Shown: positions 48,901 through 58,163, numbered from the stretch's first letter. The stretch: 64,000 bases of DNA from Aquimonas sp964586455 (GCA_964586455.1 CAZPHV010000003.1:62001-126000); one strand, 5' to 3'. Notes: generated by a model not told the origin, from the sequence alone. Made by a program: numbers and translations.

Positions 48901-49181
48901 GCGGCATCGTCGAGGCGGCGATCGAGGCCTGCCGGCTGCGCCTGCGGCCGATTCTGATGACCAGCTTCGCCTTCTGCGCCGGCGTGATCCCGCTGGTGTT
49001 CGCCTCGGGTGCGGGCGCCGAAGTGCGCCACGTGATGGGCGTGACCGTGTTCGCCGGCATGCTTGGTGTGACCCTGTTCGGCCTGTTCTTCACCCCGGTC
49101 TTCTATGTTCTGGTGCGTACGCTTGTGGAGCGCCGCAAGGCGCGCCGGGCGACGCTCGAGGAGGGCGCTGCCCATGCGTAA
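45948..49181 (+). CDS. RND efflux pump, hydrophobe/amphiphile (HAE1) type
   Basis: 1077-residue AcrB/MexB-type inner-membrane antiporter. FVDRPILAAVLSALVFMAG and LPISEYPDVVPP are N-terminal HAE signatures. The TM4 proton-relay aspartates are seen in GIVVDDAIVVVENVERH. Twelve membrane helices and two large periplasmic loops fit the length. GTG start. The 3' end overlaps the outer-membrane gene by eight bases. Confidence 0.95.
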   Translation: MAHSDFSKIFVDRPILAAVLSALVFMAGLIALPNLPISEYPDVVPPSVQVTAIYPGANPKTIADTVAAPLEEAVNGVERMIYMKSVAASDGTMILTVTFAQGTDIDLAAVQVQNRVAQALPRLPEAVRQLGVTTAKASPNITMVVHLTSPDKRYDALYLSNFANLRVKDELARLNGVGQALAFGAGNYAMRIWLDPDAAAARNITAGDVLNAVREQNQQVSAGAIGAAPMPNGSGVQLSINAQGRLDSPEAFGDIILRAEGGAFTRLRDVARIELGSSSYALRSLLDGQDAAAVVIFEAPGANSIALSDAVREKMGELAATFPEGVDWSVEYDPTVFVRASIDSVITTLLEAIALVVIVVVIFLQTWRASLIPLLAVPVSIVGTFAVLWLLGFSINVLTLFGLVLAIGIVVDDAIVVVENVERHIEDGLSPRDAAHKAMSEVSGPIIAITLVLASVFVPLAFLEGVSGQFYRQFAVTIAASVLISGFNSLTLSPALAAVLLQPHGARKDTLGRFIERVFGRFFGAFNRVFKRGSDRYSGRMGSVIKRTPRLLALYAVLLVVTVFAFRSIPVGFIPTQDKQYLFAGVFLPEGATLDRTDAVMRRMGDIALATPGVENAVQFPGLNAFHFVNTPNFGVMFIGLEPSKGRALEAADIATRLNIAFSEIQDGIAFAALPPPVMGLGNAAGVEAFVQDRGGLGYGELNAQTQALVGAMRQTPGFDPFTVLSSFQSNVPQLDAQIDRNRIKEQGLQLNDVYEALQVYLGSAYINDFNLFGRTYSVYAQADFEFRDDSGDIDRLRARNASGEMVPLGSVVEFKPSFGPDPVIRYNGYPAADFSGGINPAMMSSTEAVAAVSGLAQQVLPRGMNVEWTGLTYQEVNQGNLGLLVFPLCVLLVYMVLAALYESWSLPLAVILIVPMCLLSALGGVWLVNFMHGMSLAISPPTYPPSFLDNNIFTQIGLVVLMGLACKNAILIVEFARDLEEQGRGIVEAAIEACRLRLRPILMTSFAFCAGVIPLVFASGAGAEVRHVMGVTVFAGMLGVTLFGLFFTPVFYVLVRTLVERRKARRATLEEGAAHA

Positions 49182-50607
49182 GCTGAAAACCGCCGCACTG
49201 GCCTCGGCCTTGCTGCTGGCGCTGTCCGCCTGCACGGTCGGCCCCGAGTATGTTCGTCCGCAGCTGGATGTTCCCGAACGCTTCGATCAAGCCGGCAGCC
49301 ATGCCGGTACCGAGACGGTGCAGCCGGCGCTGTGGCGCGCGTTCGGCGACCCCGCGCTGGATGCCCTGATCACCCGCGCGCTCAAAGCCAACACCCAGCT
49401 GGCGCAGGCCCTCGCACGGCTGGACGAAACCCGCGCGCGGGCGGGGCTGTCCACCTACAGCCTGTTCCCGACCATGGACACCGGCCTCAGCGCCGAGCGC
49501 AGCAGCCCCAGCGGTAGCGACCCGTTCCTGCCGCCCGAGCAGGGCCGAACGGATACCTATCGCGCTGGCTTCGATGCCGTCTGGGAAATCGATCTGTTCG
49601 GCAGCCTGCGCAACCCCAAACGGGCCATCGATCGCCGCGTGCAGGCGGATGCCGCCGCGCTGGAGCACGTGCACGTGAGCGTGGTAGCCGAGGTCGCGCA
49701 GGCGCTGTTCGAGCTGCGCGGCGCGCATGCGCGGCTGCGCCTGTTGGAGCAGAATCTGGAAGGCTGGCAGCGCAGCCTTGATGTGATGACCGCACTGGAG
49801 CGCCACGGCCGCCGCAGCGGCCAGGACGTCGCCGCTGTGCAGGCACAGCGCTCGGCGCTGGCCGCGCAGTACGCGCAGACCGAAGCCGCGGTGGTTCGCG
49901 CCGAGCAGCGTCTGGCGGTGCTCACCGCGCAGCCGGTCGATGCGGTGCGCGCGCTGGTCGACGCTGAGGCGGGGATTCCTGATCTGCCGCCGCTGGTCGC
50001 AGTGGGCACGCCGGAACAATGGCTGAAGCGTCGCCCTGACGTGCGCGAGGCTGAGCGTCGTCTGGCCGCGGCCTATGCCGACATCGGCACCGAAGTCGCC
50101 AACTACTTTCCGAAGCTCGACCTGCTGGGCGGCTTCGGCTGGACCGCGCAGCGCTTTGGCGACCTCGGCGAGGACAGCGCGCAGCGTTGGAGTTGGGGGC
50201 CGTCGATCCGCTGGAGCATCCTCGACTTCGGCCGTACCCGGCAGCGGGTTCGCGCCGCGGAGGCCCGCGCCGACGCGGCCGAGGCGCTGTTCCGCGAGAC
50301 CCTGCTGCGCGCGCTGGAGGAAACCGAGAACGCGATGGCCGGCTACCGCGCAGCCAACCGGGCGGCCTTCGATCTCGGCGCGGCGGCGGAGTCCTCCGGC
50401 GAGGCGGCGCGGCTGGTACGCCTGCGCTTCGATGTCGGCAGCGAAGATGCGCTGGGCCTGCTCGATGCCGAACGCACGCGCATCGACTTCGAACTGCGTG
50501 CGGTCGATGCCGAAGTGCAGCGGGCCACGGCACTGGCCGCGCTGTACAAGGCCCTGGCTGGCGACTTCGCCGGCCTCGACCCCGAAGCACTCGCGGCGCG
50601 ACGTTGA
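49174..50607 (+). CDS. Outer-membrane efflux channel (OprM/TolC class, NodT family)
   Basis: 477 residues. Lipobox LLALSACTVGP. YVRPQLDVPERF, RPDVREAERRLAAAYADIGT and WSILDFGRTR are NodT/OprM signatures. It completes the tripartite pump with the two upstream genes. ATG at 49174 inside the end of the pump gene. Confidence 0.93.
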   Translation: MRKLKTAALASALLLALSACTVGPEYVRPQLDVPERFDQAGSHAGTETVQPALWRAFGDPALDALITRALKANTQLAQALARLDETRARAGLSTYSLFPTMDTGLSAERSSPSGSDPFLPPEQGRTDTYRAGFDAVWEIDLFGSLRNPKRAIDRRVQADAAALEHVHVSVVAEVAQALFELRGAHARLRLLEQNLEGWQRSLDVMTALERHGRRSGQDVAAVQAQRSALAAQYAQTEAAVVRAEQRLAVLTAQPVDAVRALVDAEAGIPDLPPLVAVGTPEQWLKRRPDVREAERRLAAAYADIGTEVANYFPKLDLLGGFGWTAQRFGDLGEDSAQRWSWGPSIRWSILDFGRTRQRVRAAEARADAAEALFRETLLRALEETENAMAGYRAANRAAFDLGAAAESSGEAARLVRLRFDVGSEDALGLLDAERTRIDFELRAVDAEVQRATALAALYKALAGDFAGLDPEALAARR

Positions 50608-50611
50608 CACC

Positions 50612-50670
50612 GCGCCACGCGCACCTGGATTCGCGCGTGGCGCATCGTTCGTGCACGGAACACTCCGTGC
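50612..50670 (+). terminator. Two consecutive hairpins after the efflux operon
   Basis: GCGCCACGCGC/GCGCGTGGCGC (50612-50643), a perfect 11-bp stem, then GCACGGA/TCCGTGC (about 50653-50670). They start five bases past the operon stop. No T tract. Confidence 0.6.
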
Positions 50671-50766
50671 CGGGGCCAGGGACGGCCCACCCTTGATCCG
50701 GTTCCGGTTCCGTTGACGCCCGCCTTGGCATCGGCGCTTACGTCTACCGCGCGGGCGCTGCGTCGC

Positions 50767-51492
50767 TCAGCTTCGCTCAAGTACGGCATGCGTGACCGCT
50801 GCGGACGGCTTGGATGCCGGCTTCCGCGCATAGCGACGGTCCAGCAGGATGCCTGCGACCACCGACACGGCCACTGGCACCGCCCAGGGCAGCAGCTGCA
50901 GGCTTCCCGTCAGCTGCAGGCCGAATACCTGCAGCAGGCCCTTCAGGCCGATCGCGAAGAAAGCTACGTGGGTGGCGGTGCCGCAGCCCAGCATCGCGCC
51001 GTAGTGCTCTTGCAGCCACCAGTTGCCGGCATCGATCGGCTTCCACAGGCGCCGCAGCATGCCGCCGCCCAGCAAGGCGCCCACCGCGGAAAATCCCATC
51101 AGCAGAGGATTGCCCATGCGGATGCCGACCGCCAGCACGATCAGCGCGGTGATCAGGTTGAGCGCACCCACCACGGCGTAGGCGCGGTCGCGAAACGCGG
51201 CCTGGTCGCGCTTGCGGCGGATCGCCCGCCAGCCCAGCCACATCGAGGTGGCGGTGATCACCACCAGATAGGTCAGAAAGGTAGCGATGCCGCCGAGGCC
51301 GCGCGCGAAGAAGGTCGCGGCCATTGGCAGCGCGGTCACGCAGATGCCCAGCATCGCCAGCATGAAGATCTTGCCGCTGCCGCGATGCAGGGGCGAGCCC
51401 TTGCGGGCGAATCCAGCCATCCAGAACGTGATCAAGGCGACCACGCCGGCCAGGCCGTGGACGCTGACAAGGATCGGGTACAGGCTTTCCAT
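50767..51492 (-). CDS. DUF2306-like polytopic membrane protein
   Basis: 241 residues with seven or so hydrophobic helices. LVSVHGLAGVVALITFWMAG, SPLHRGSGKIFMLAMLG and HYGAMLGCGTATHVAFF carry the spaced histidines of DUF2306-type proteins. Function unknown. Divergent from the histidine kinase, so it may be a target of that system (inference). Confidence 0.7.
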   Translation of the reverse strand: MESLYPILVSVHGLAGVVALITFWMAGFARKGSPLHRGSGKIFMLAMLGICVTALPMAATFFARGLGGIATFLTYLVVITATSMWLGWRAIRRKRDQAAFRDRAYAVVGALNLITALIVLAVGIRMGNPLLMGFSAVGALLGGGMLRRLWKPIDAGNWWLQEHYGAMLGCGTATHVAFFAIGLKGLLQVFGLQLTGSLQLLPWAVPVAVSVVAGILLDRRYARKPASKPSAAVTHAVLERS

Positions 51493-51643
51493 GGGTTCGG
51501 CTCCGCTGCGTTGTGTGGACTTGAAGTCTCCGCATCGCGGCCTTCGGGCAGCAGGTGCCCGCGGTCACCCGCTGGGGGTGAGTAAAGTCACCTGGGCGCC
51601 TCGGTGGGTTTCACGACGGCGCAGGCGCTGCCATGCTGCAGGC

Positions 51644-52822
51644 ATGAACACCACCGAATTCGAACCCGCGCGCGATCGTCTCGTCGCACCCGCGCGATGG
51701 ACGGGCTGGCTCTCGCCGCTCAGCTTCGCGGCCTACATCACCTGGGCCGCGATTGGTTTCGCCGCAGTCGATTTCGCCAAGCTGCAGTCAGGAGATGCGC
51801 GCGAGTGGGCGGGCTTCGCCTGCCTGCTGGGCATGCTGGCGCTGTTCGTGTGGCGCAGCCTGCGAGAGAGCGGTGTCGACTGCCGTGGCGCGCGCTGGAA
51901 CAGCCTGCTGCAGGGCGTGCTGGTGGTCGCCGCCGAGCGTTTGCTGCTGGAAGGCCAGGTCACCGTGCTGCTGGTGATCGTGTCCGCCCAGCTGGTGCTG
52001 CTGATGCCGATCCGCTGGGCGGTGCTGGCGATTCTGGCCTTCAATGTGGCGGTGGCGCTGCGTTGGATCGAGTCCGGCTGGCCGCTGCTGCAGGCGCTGC
52101 TCAACCTCGTACCACTGCTCGGCTTCCAGGCCTTCGCCACCTTGACCGGCTACTACGCCGGTATGAGCGAGCGCAGCCGCGATCACCTGGCCCAGGTCAA
52201 TGCCGAGCTGCTGGCCACCCAACGCCTGCTGGAAGAAAGCGCCCGCACCGGCGAGCGCCTGAAACTCTCGCGCGAGCTGCACGACGTTGCCGGCCACAAG
52301 CTCACCGCGCTGAAGCTCAATCTCGCGCGCCTGCAGCGTGATCCGGTGCTGGCCGCGCGCGAAGAGGTCCGGGTCAGCGCCCAGCTGGCCGATGAGCTGC
52401 TGGCCGACATCCGCAGTGTGGTCAGCGCGCTGCGCCTGCACGACGGGCTCGAACTCGACGCCGCGCTGCGCGCACTGGCGCGCCCCATTGCCGGCACGCG
52501 CATCGAAGTGGAGGTGCAGGAAGGGCTGCGCGTGGAGTCTGTCACCCAGGCCGAAGCCCTGCTGCGCTGCGCCCAGGAGGCGATCACCAATGCGCTTCGG
52601 CACGGCCGCGCCAGCCACATCCGACTGAGCTGTGGGCACGTCGGGGCGGAGTTGATGCTGGAAGTGAGCAATGACGGCGAAACACCGCGGCGCGTGGAGT
52701 TCGGCAACGGCCTCACCGGCATGCGCGAGCGTCTGCAGGCCATGGGCGGAAGGGTCGAGCTCGACAGCGAAACCGGCCGCGGCCTTCGCCTTCGCGCCTT
52801 CCTGCCGGAGCAGGCCGCATGA
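51644..52822 (+). CDS. Sensor histidine kinase, NarX/DesK-type
   Basis: 392 residues. About five or six membrane helices in residues 20-175, a short coiled linker, then HisKA_3 dimerisation with phospho-acceptor His213 (SRELHDVAGHKLTALKLNL) and a HATPase domain (AQEAITNALRHG, GNGLTGMRERLQAMGG). No separate periplasmic sensor domain, so it senses through its membrane part, as in DesK. Coupled to the response regulator by ATGA. Confidence 0.9.
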   Translation: MNTTEFEPARDRLVAPARWTGWLSPLSFAAYITWAAIGFAAVDFAKLQSGDAREWAGFACLLGMLALFVWRSLRESGVDCRGARWNSLLQGVLVVAAERLLLEGQVTVLLVIVSAQLVLLMPIRWAVLAILAFNVAVALRWIESGWPLLQALLNLVPLLGFQAFATLTGYYAGMSERSRDHLAQVNAELLATQRLLEESARTGERLKLSRELHDVAGHKLTALKLNLARLQRDPVLAAREEVRVSAQLADELLADIRSVVSALRLHDGLELDAALRALARPIAGTRIEVEVQEGLRVESVTQAEALLRCAQEAITNALRHGRASHIRLSCGHVGAELMLEVSNDGETPRRVEFGNGLTGMRERLQAMGGRVELDSETGRGLRLRAFLPEQAA

Positions 52823-53445
52823 GCGTGCGCATTGCCCTGTGTGATGACCAGGCGCTGGTGCTTCGCGGGCTGTCGGCGCTGCTGTCCGATCTCGGTATCG
52901 AGATCGCGCTGGAAGCGCCGGATGCCGAAAGCCTGCTCGCCGCGCTGCCGCAGCGTCCGGTGGAGGTGATTGTCAGCGACATCCGCATGCCCGGCATGGG
53001 CGGCATCGGCCTGATTGGCGCCCTGCGAGAACGCGGTGATGCGACGCCGGTGATCCTGCTGACGACCTTCGATGACAGCGAGCTGCTGCTGCGCGCGGTC
53101 GAAGCCGGTGCCCAGGGGTTCCTGCTGAAAGACGCCTCGCCCGAAGACCTGCGCGCCGCGATCCAGCGCGTTGCCGCCGGCGAAACCCTGCTGCAGCCGA
53201 TCAGCCTGGGCCCCGTGCGCGCCGGCTGGAGCACCCCCGATGCCAAGCCAGGCCCGCGCCTGACCGAGCGCGAACAGAGCGTCCTGCGCCTCGTCGCCGG
53301 AGGCTACAGCAACAAGGAAATCGCCCGCGTGCTGCACCTGTCGGAAGGTACGGTGAAGAACTACATGTCCGAGATCCTGATGAAGCTCGACTGCCGCGAC
53401 CGCACCCACGCGGTGCTGAAGGCGATTACCCAGAAGCTGCTGTGA
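52819..53445 (+). CDS. NarL/FixJ-family response regulator
   Basis: 208 residues. Receiver with acceptor Asp54 (IVSDIRMPGMGG), TTFDD and FLLKDA; LuxR-type HTH LTEREQSVLRLVAGGYSNKE and GTVKNYMSEIL. Overlaps the kinase stop by four bases. Forms a two-component pair. Confidence 0.93.
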   Translation: MSVRIALCDDQALVLRGLSALLSDLGIEIALEAPDAESLLAALPQRPVEVIVSDIRMPGMGGIGLIGALRERGDATPVILLTTFDDSELLLRAVEAGAQGFLLKDASPEDLRAAIQRVAAGETLLQPISLGPVRAGWSTPDAKPGPRLTEREQSVLRLVAGGYSNKEIARVLHLSEGTVKNYMSEILMKLDCRDRTHAVLKAITQKLL

Positions 53446-53466
53446 TCCGTGCGGGTGAACACCGGG

Positions 53467-54168
53467 ATGCCTCGCCCTGAGCTGATCCTGTTGCCCGGAC
53501 TCGACGGCACGGGACGCCTGTTTGCTCCTTTGGTCAAGGAGCTTGCTGAGTGCGGGGTTTCGGCGAGGGCCATCGGATATCCGACGCATGACGCGCTCGA
53601 CTACGTCGAGTTGGAGCGACGCGTGCGTGCCGAGTTGCCCGAGTCCAGCGCTTTCGTGCTGCTTGCGGAGTCCTTCTCGGGGCCAATCGCTCTACGGATT
53701 GGTGCTGCGCCTCCAGCCAACCTGCAAGGGCTCATCCTCTCGACGACCTTCGCCACGCGTCCGACCTCCTTGCTGGGGCCGCTGTCGGGTGGCGTGCGCT
53801 GGGCACGCCTGCGGCCACCGGGATTCCTGCTCGACTGGTTCCTGTTGGGACCCTGGTCAAGTCAGGCATTGCGCTCCGAGCTCGCCGCGGCCCTGGCTGA
53901 CGTTCCGGCCCGCGTGCTGAGCCGACGGGCGTTTGAAGCGCTGCGCGTGGACGCCGCCGATGCATCCAGGCAGCAGAAGCAGCCCAGTCTGGTGCTCTGG
54001 GCGAAGCAGGATCGACTTCTGAGCGCGAATGCACGCAGACAGCTGGCGAACGCGCTCCAGACGGCGCAAACGCGAGAGGTAGAGGGGCCACACCTGTTGC
54101 TGCAGACCCAACCCCGGCTATGTGCAGGGCTGATCGCGGAGTTCATGCACAGACTGACGGTCGAGTAG
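53467..54168 (+). CDS. Alpha/beta hydrolase of unknown substrate
   Basis: 233 residues. LILLPGLDGTGRLFAPLV oxyanion strand, nucleophile elbow LLAESFSGPIALRI, acid in LWAKQDRLLS and base in EGPHLLLQTQP. ATG at 53467 preferred over GTG at 53449. It follows the response regulator closely and may be co-transcribed. Confidence 0.75.
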   Translation: MPRPELILLPGLDGTGRLFAPLVKELAECGVSARAIGYPTHDALDYVELERRVRAELPESSAFVLLAESFSGPIALRIGAAPPANLQGLILSTTFATRPTSLLGPLSGGVRWARLRPPGFLLDWFLLGPWSSQALRSELAAALADVPARVLSRRAFEALRVDAADASRQQKQPSLVLWAKQDRLLSANARRQLANALQTAQTREVEGPHLLLQTQPRLCAGLIAEFMHRLTVE

Positions 54169-54195
54169 GGGGCTCTCGACGGACTTGTTCAAAGC

Positions 54196-54478
54196 ATAGG
54201 GTGCGCCTGCGGCGCACCGCTTCGCTTCCGAATGCCCGTTCAGGTAAGGGGAGAAGATGTGCGGGCCGGGCGTGAGACTTCGTTTCTTGCAAGGCGTCGT
54301 TCGCGGGTTCAGGTGCGCGACACGCGCACCCTACGGCGTCGAGCCACGCTTCGCGATTGGCGTAGCCGATGCCGTCATCGCGTAGGGTGCGCCTGCGGCG
54401 CACCGAACGGCGGCGAAAGAAGTCATGCACGGATCCCCGTCTCGGCGGCGAGCGGCGTAGGGCGGGTCTTGACCCGCC
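54196..54478. repeat. Cluster of four GTAG-type REP palindromes
   Basis: TAGGGTGCGCCTGCGGCGCACC (54197-54218), its inverted relative GGTGCGCGACACGCGCACC then CTAC (54312-54334), a second direct copy headed GTAG (54382-54404), and GTAGGGCGGGTCTTGACCCG (54457-54478), the last the same type as at 15987. They fill the spacer between the hydrolase and hutH. No gene here. Confidence 0.75.
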
Positions 54479-54542
54479 GAGGCTCGACGCTCGCCTCGGT
54501 CATCCCAGATTGGGTATCGACCCGGGTGCGTTCGCCGCCCCC

Positions 54543-56087
54543 TCAAGCCGCGACCCAAAGCGCAGGCAGGTCAGGTAGAGCGCGCAGCAGAGGGATCAGA
54601 TCTCCGCGACGCACAATGGCAGCCGCGCGCTCCATATCGGGCGCGAGATAGCGGTCGGTGTCGACGCTGGGGCACTGCGCGCGCAGCAGGGCGTGGGCGG
54701 CTTCGAGCGTGGCAGAGCTGCTGAGTGGACGCAGGAACTCCACGCCTTGCGCGGCCGCGAGGTACTCCACGCCGAGGATGTGGGCGACGTTGTCGATCAT
54801 CGGCTGCAGGCGGCGCGCGGCGAAGGTCGCCATCGACACGTGGTCTTCCTGGTTGGCGCTGGTCGGCAGGCTGTCGACGGAAGCCGGATGCGCCAGCGAC
54901 TTGTTCTCGCTGGCGAGTGCGGCCGCAGTGACGTGGGCGATCATGAAGCCGCTGTTGAGTCCCGCGTCGCGGGTCAGGAAAGGCGGTAGGCGCGAGACGC
55001 CGGCATCGATCAGCATCGCGATGCGGCGTTCGGCGATCGCGCCGACTTCTGCAATCGCGGTGGCCATCGCGTCGGCTGCCAGCGCCACCGGCTCGGCATG
55101 GAAGTTCCCGCCCGACACCATCAGGCCTTCGTCGGCGAACACCAGCGGGTTGTCGGTCACCGCATTGGCTTCGCGCAGCAGCACGCGGGCGGCGTAGCGC
55201 AGCTGATCCAGACAGGCCCCGACCACCTGCGGCTGGCAGCGCAGGCAGTAGGGATCCTGCACGCGGTCGTCGCCTTCCGCATGCGAGGCGCGGATCGCGC
55301 TGCCGCTGAGCAGGGCGCGGTAGTACTGCGCCACATCGATCTGACCGGGCTGGCCGCGCACGGCATGGATACGCGGATCAAACGGACCGTCGCTGCCGCG
55401 CGCGGCATCCACCGTGAGCGCGCCAATCACCAGTGCAGATTCCAGCACCGGTTCGAACGCGAACAGCGCGTGCAGGGCCAGCGCAGTCGAAGTCTGGGTG
55501 CCGTTGATAAGCGCCAGCCCTTCCTTGGCTTCCAGCGTCAGCGGCTTGAGGCCGTGGTTGGCGAGCACCTCGGCCGCGGATCGCCGCTCGCCGTGGACCA
55601 GGAACTCGCCCTCGCCGAGCAGGGCCAGCGTCATGTGTGCGAGCGGTGCGAGGTCGCCCGAGGCACCCACCGAGCCCTGTGCCGGAACGAAGGGCACCAG
55701 GCCCTCGTTGTAGACATCCAGGATCGCGTCGATCACCTCTTCGCGCACGCCCGAATGCCCGCGCGCAAGGCTGGCCGCCTTGGTCACCAGCATCAGCCGA
55801 ACGACTTCGGGCGACAGCGGCGCACCGACGCCGACCGAGTGCGAGCGGATCAGGTTGAGCTGCAGCTGGGCGAGGTCGGCCTTGCTGATGCGCGTGGAAG
55901 CCAGCTTACCGAAGCCGGTGTTGACGCCGTACACGGGCGCATCACCGGCAGCATGTCGCTGAACGAGTTCAGCGCTGGCGCGGATGCCGGCGCGCGCGTG
56001 GTGATCAATCTCGACCCGCAGGCCGCTGGCATGGATGGACTGCAGCTGATCGAGGCTCAGATGGCCGGGGGCGAGGGTCAGGCTCAT
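54543..56087 (-). CDS. hutH: Histidine ammonia-lyase
   Basis: First step of histidine degradation, giving urocanate and ammonia. 514 residues. The MIO prosthetic group forms from Ala142-Ser143-Gly144 in QGSVGASGDLAPLAHM. GVNTGFGKLA and TSANQEDHVSM are further signatures. ATG at 56087 (MSLTLAPGHL); the frame upstream is shadow sequence. Downstream of hutU on the same strand. Confidence 0.96.
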   Translation of the reverse strand: MSLTLAPGHLSLDQLQSIHASGLRVEIDHHARAGIRASAELVQRHAAGDAPVYGVNTGFGKLASTRISKADLAQLQLNLIRSHSVGVGAPLSPEVVRLMLVTKAASLARGHSGVREEVIDAILDVYNEGLVPFVPAQGSVGASGDLAPLAHMTLALLGEGEFLVHGERRSAAEVLANHGLKPLTLEAKEGLALINGTQTSTALALHALFAFEPVLESALVIGALTVDAARGSDGPFDPRIHAVRGQPGQIDVAQYYRALLSGSAIRASHAEGDDRVQDPYCLRCQPQVVGACLDQLRYAARVLLREANAVTDNPLVFADEGLMVSGGNFHAEPVALAADAMATAIAEVGAIAERRIAMLIDAGVSRLPPFLTRDAGLNSGFMIAHVTAAALASENKSLAHPASVDSLPTSANQEDHVSMATFAARRLQPMIDNVAHILGVEYLAAAQGVEFLRPLSSSATLEAAHALLRAQCPSVDTDRYLAPDMERAAAIVRRGDLIPLLRALPDLPALWVAA

Positions 56088-56170
56088 GGGCGAGTTCCTG
56101 CTTGGAGTTGGAGGCGTTGGGTCGGAGCGTGAGCTTCGAAGCGAAACCGCGGATCGGAGCCGAGCTGAGG

Positions 56171-56378
56171 CCCTCTCCCTGTGGAGCGGTTCGGGGCCAT
56201 CGGCTGCCGGTGGTAGCCGATGGCCCCGAGAGCCCGAGCGAAGCGAAGGAGGGTTGGGGAGAGGGTCCGGGCACTTCTCGGTAGAAGACTTCGTCTGCAC
56301 AGGTTGAGTGCTGATCAAACGTGGGGGATTGAGGGCTCCCGAACCCTCTCCCCGACCCCTCTCCCACGGGGAGAGGGG
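56171..56378. repeat. Strong palindromes in the hutU-hutH spacer
   Basis: TCGGGGCCATCGGCT (56191-56205) pairs perfectly with 56215-56229 over a nine-base loop, framed by CCCTCTCCC (56171) and GGGAGAGGG (about 56257). A second hairpin, CCCCTCTCCC/GGGAGAGGGG with a three-base loop, is at 56356-56378. They fill the spacer 56088-56453 and may attenuate or stabilise hut mRNA. Confidence 0.7.
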
Positions 56379-56453
56379 AGCAAGGCTGCGCTGCGATGCT
56401 TGAGGCGCGCTGACGAATTGCTGTTGCCAGCGTTAGCCCTCGGCGACGAGCGT

Positions 56454-58163
56454 TCAGAGTGAAGAAAAGTCTGACCCCAGCATCGGCAAATCCAGCCCCT
56501 GCTCGCGCGCACAGTCCTGCGCGATCGCATAGCCCGCATCCGCATGCCGCATCACGCCGGTGCCCGGGTCGTTCCACAGCACGCGGGCGATGCGCTTGTC
56601 CGCCGCCTCGCTGCCGTCGCAGACAATCACCACGCCGCTGTGCTGGCTGTAGCCCATGCCGACGCCGCCGCCGTGGTGCAGGCTGACCCAGGTCGCGCCG
56701 CCTGCGACGTTGAGCATGGCATTGAGCAGCGGCCAGTCGGAGACCGCGTCCGAGCCGTCCAGCATGGCTTCGGTTTCACGGTTGGGGCTGGCGACCGAAC
56801 CTGAATCCAGATGGTCACGGCCGATCACGATCGGCGCTTTCAGCTCGCCGCTACGCACCATCTCGTTGAAGGCCAGGCCGGCACGATGGCGCTCGCCCAG
56901 GCCGATCCAGCAGATGCGCGCGGGCAGGCCCTGAAAGGCGATGCGTTCGCCGGCCATGTCCAGCCAGCGGTGCAGGTGCTGGTTGTAGGGAAACAGTTCC
57001 TTGATCTTGGCGTCGGTCCTCGCGATGTCCTCGGGGTCGCCCGACAGCGCGACCCAGCGGAACGGGCCGACCCCGCGGCAGAACAGCGGGCGGATGTAGG
57101 CGGGTACGAAGCCCGGGAAGTCGAAGGCATCGTTCACGCCCTGATCTTTCGCGACCTGGCGGATGTTGTTGCCGTAGTCGAAGGTCGGTACGCCGAGCTG
57201 CTGGAAGTCGAGCATCGCGCGGACATGCTCGGCGCAGCCAAGCGCAGCCGCAGCACGAAGCTCGGCATGCTTCGACGGATCACGCTGCGCGGCCTGCCAG
57301 TGCTCGACGCTCCAGCCGGGCGGCAGATAGCCGTTGACGAGGTCATGCGCCGAGGTCTGATCGGTGACCAGGTCAGGCTTCATGCCGCCGGCCCGGGCGC
57401 GGCGCACCAGCTCGGGCAACACTTCGGCCGCGTTGCCGAGCAGGCCGATCGAGACGGCTCGGCCTTCGCCCGTGTAGCGGCGGATGCGATCGAGTGCGTC
57501 ATCGAGATCCGCAGCCTGCTCGTCGAGGTAGCGCGAGCGCAGACGGAAGTCGATGCGTGACTGCTGGCATTCGATATTGAGCGAACAGGCGCCGGCGAAG
57601 CTCGCCGCCAGCGGCTGTGCGCCGCCCATGCCGCCCAGGCCGGCGGTCAGCACCCAACGGCCGGTGAGATCGCCGCCGTAGTGCTGGCGACCGGCCTCGA
57701 CGAAGGTCTCGTAGGTGCCTTGCACGATGCCCTGGCTGCCGATGTAGATCCAGCTGCCGGCGGTCATCTGGCCGTACATCATCAGGCCCTTGCGATCGAG
57801 CTCGTCGAAGTGCTCCCAGGTGGCCCATTTCGGCACCAGATTGGAGTTCGCAATCAGCACGCGCGGCGCGTCCGCGTGGGTCGGGAACACGCCGACCGGC
57901 TTGCCGCTCTGCACCAGCAGGGTCTGGTGGTCCTCAAGGCGCTCCAGTGTCTTCAGGATCGTCTCGAAGCTGTCCCAGTCGCGCGCGGCCTTGCCGATGC
58001 CGCCGTAGACCACCAGCGCATCCGGGTTCTCGGCGACCTCGGGGTCGAGGTTGTTCTGCAGCATTCGCCAGGCGGCTTCGGTCTGCCAGCTCTTGCAGTG
58101 CAGCGCGCTGCCGTGCGGCGAACTGACGAGGCGCGGATGTGCCGCTGTTGCGGACGGACTCAT
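56454..58163 (-). CDS. hutU: Urocanate hydratase
   Basis: Converts urocanate to imidazolone propionate using tightly bound NAD. 569 residues. LTAGLGGMGGAQPLAASFAG is the NAD motif; LHHGGGVGMGYSQHSGVVIV is a signature. Divergent from hutC with an operator between. Confidence 0.96.
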   Translation of the reverse strand: MSPSATAAHPRLVSSPHGSALHCKSWQTEAAWRMLQNNLDPEVAENPDALVVYGGIGKAARDWDSFETILKTLERLEDHQTLLVQSGKPVGVFPTHADAPRVLIANSNLVPKWATWEHFDELDRKGLMMYGQMTAGSWIYIGSQGIVQGTYETFVEAGRQHYGGDLTGRWVLTAGLGGMGGAQPLAASFAGACSLNIECQQSRIDFRLRSRYLDEQAADLDDALDRIRRYTGEGRAVSIGLLGNAAEVLPELVRRARAGGMKPDLVTDQTSAHDLVNGYLPPGWSVEHWQAAQRDPSKHAELRAAAALGCAEHVRAMLDFQQLGVPTFDYGNNIRQVAKDQGVNDAFDFPGFVPAYIRPLFCRGVGPFRWVALSGDPEDIARTDAKIKELFPYNQHLHRWLDMAGERIAFQGLPARICWIGLGERHRAGLAFNEMVRSGELKAPIVIGRDHLDSGSVASPNRETEAMLDGSDAVSDWPLLNAMLNVAGGATWVSLHHGGGVGMGYSQHSGVVIVCDGSEAADKRIARVLWNDPGTGVMRHADAGYAIAQDCAREQGLDLPMLGSDFSSL

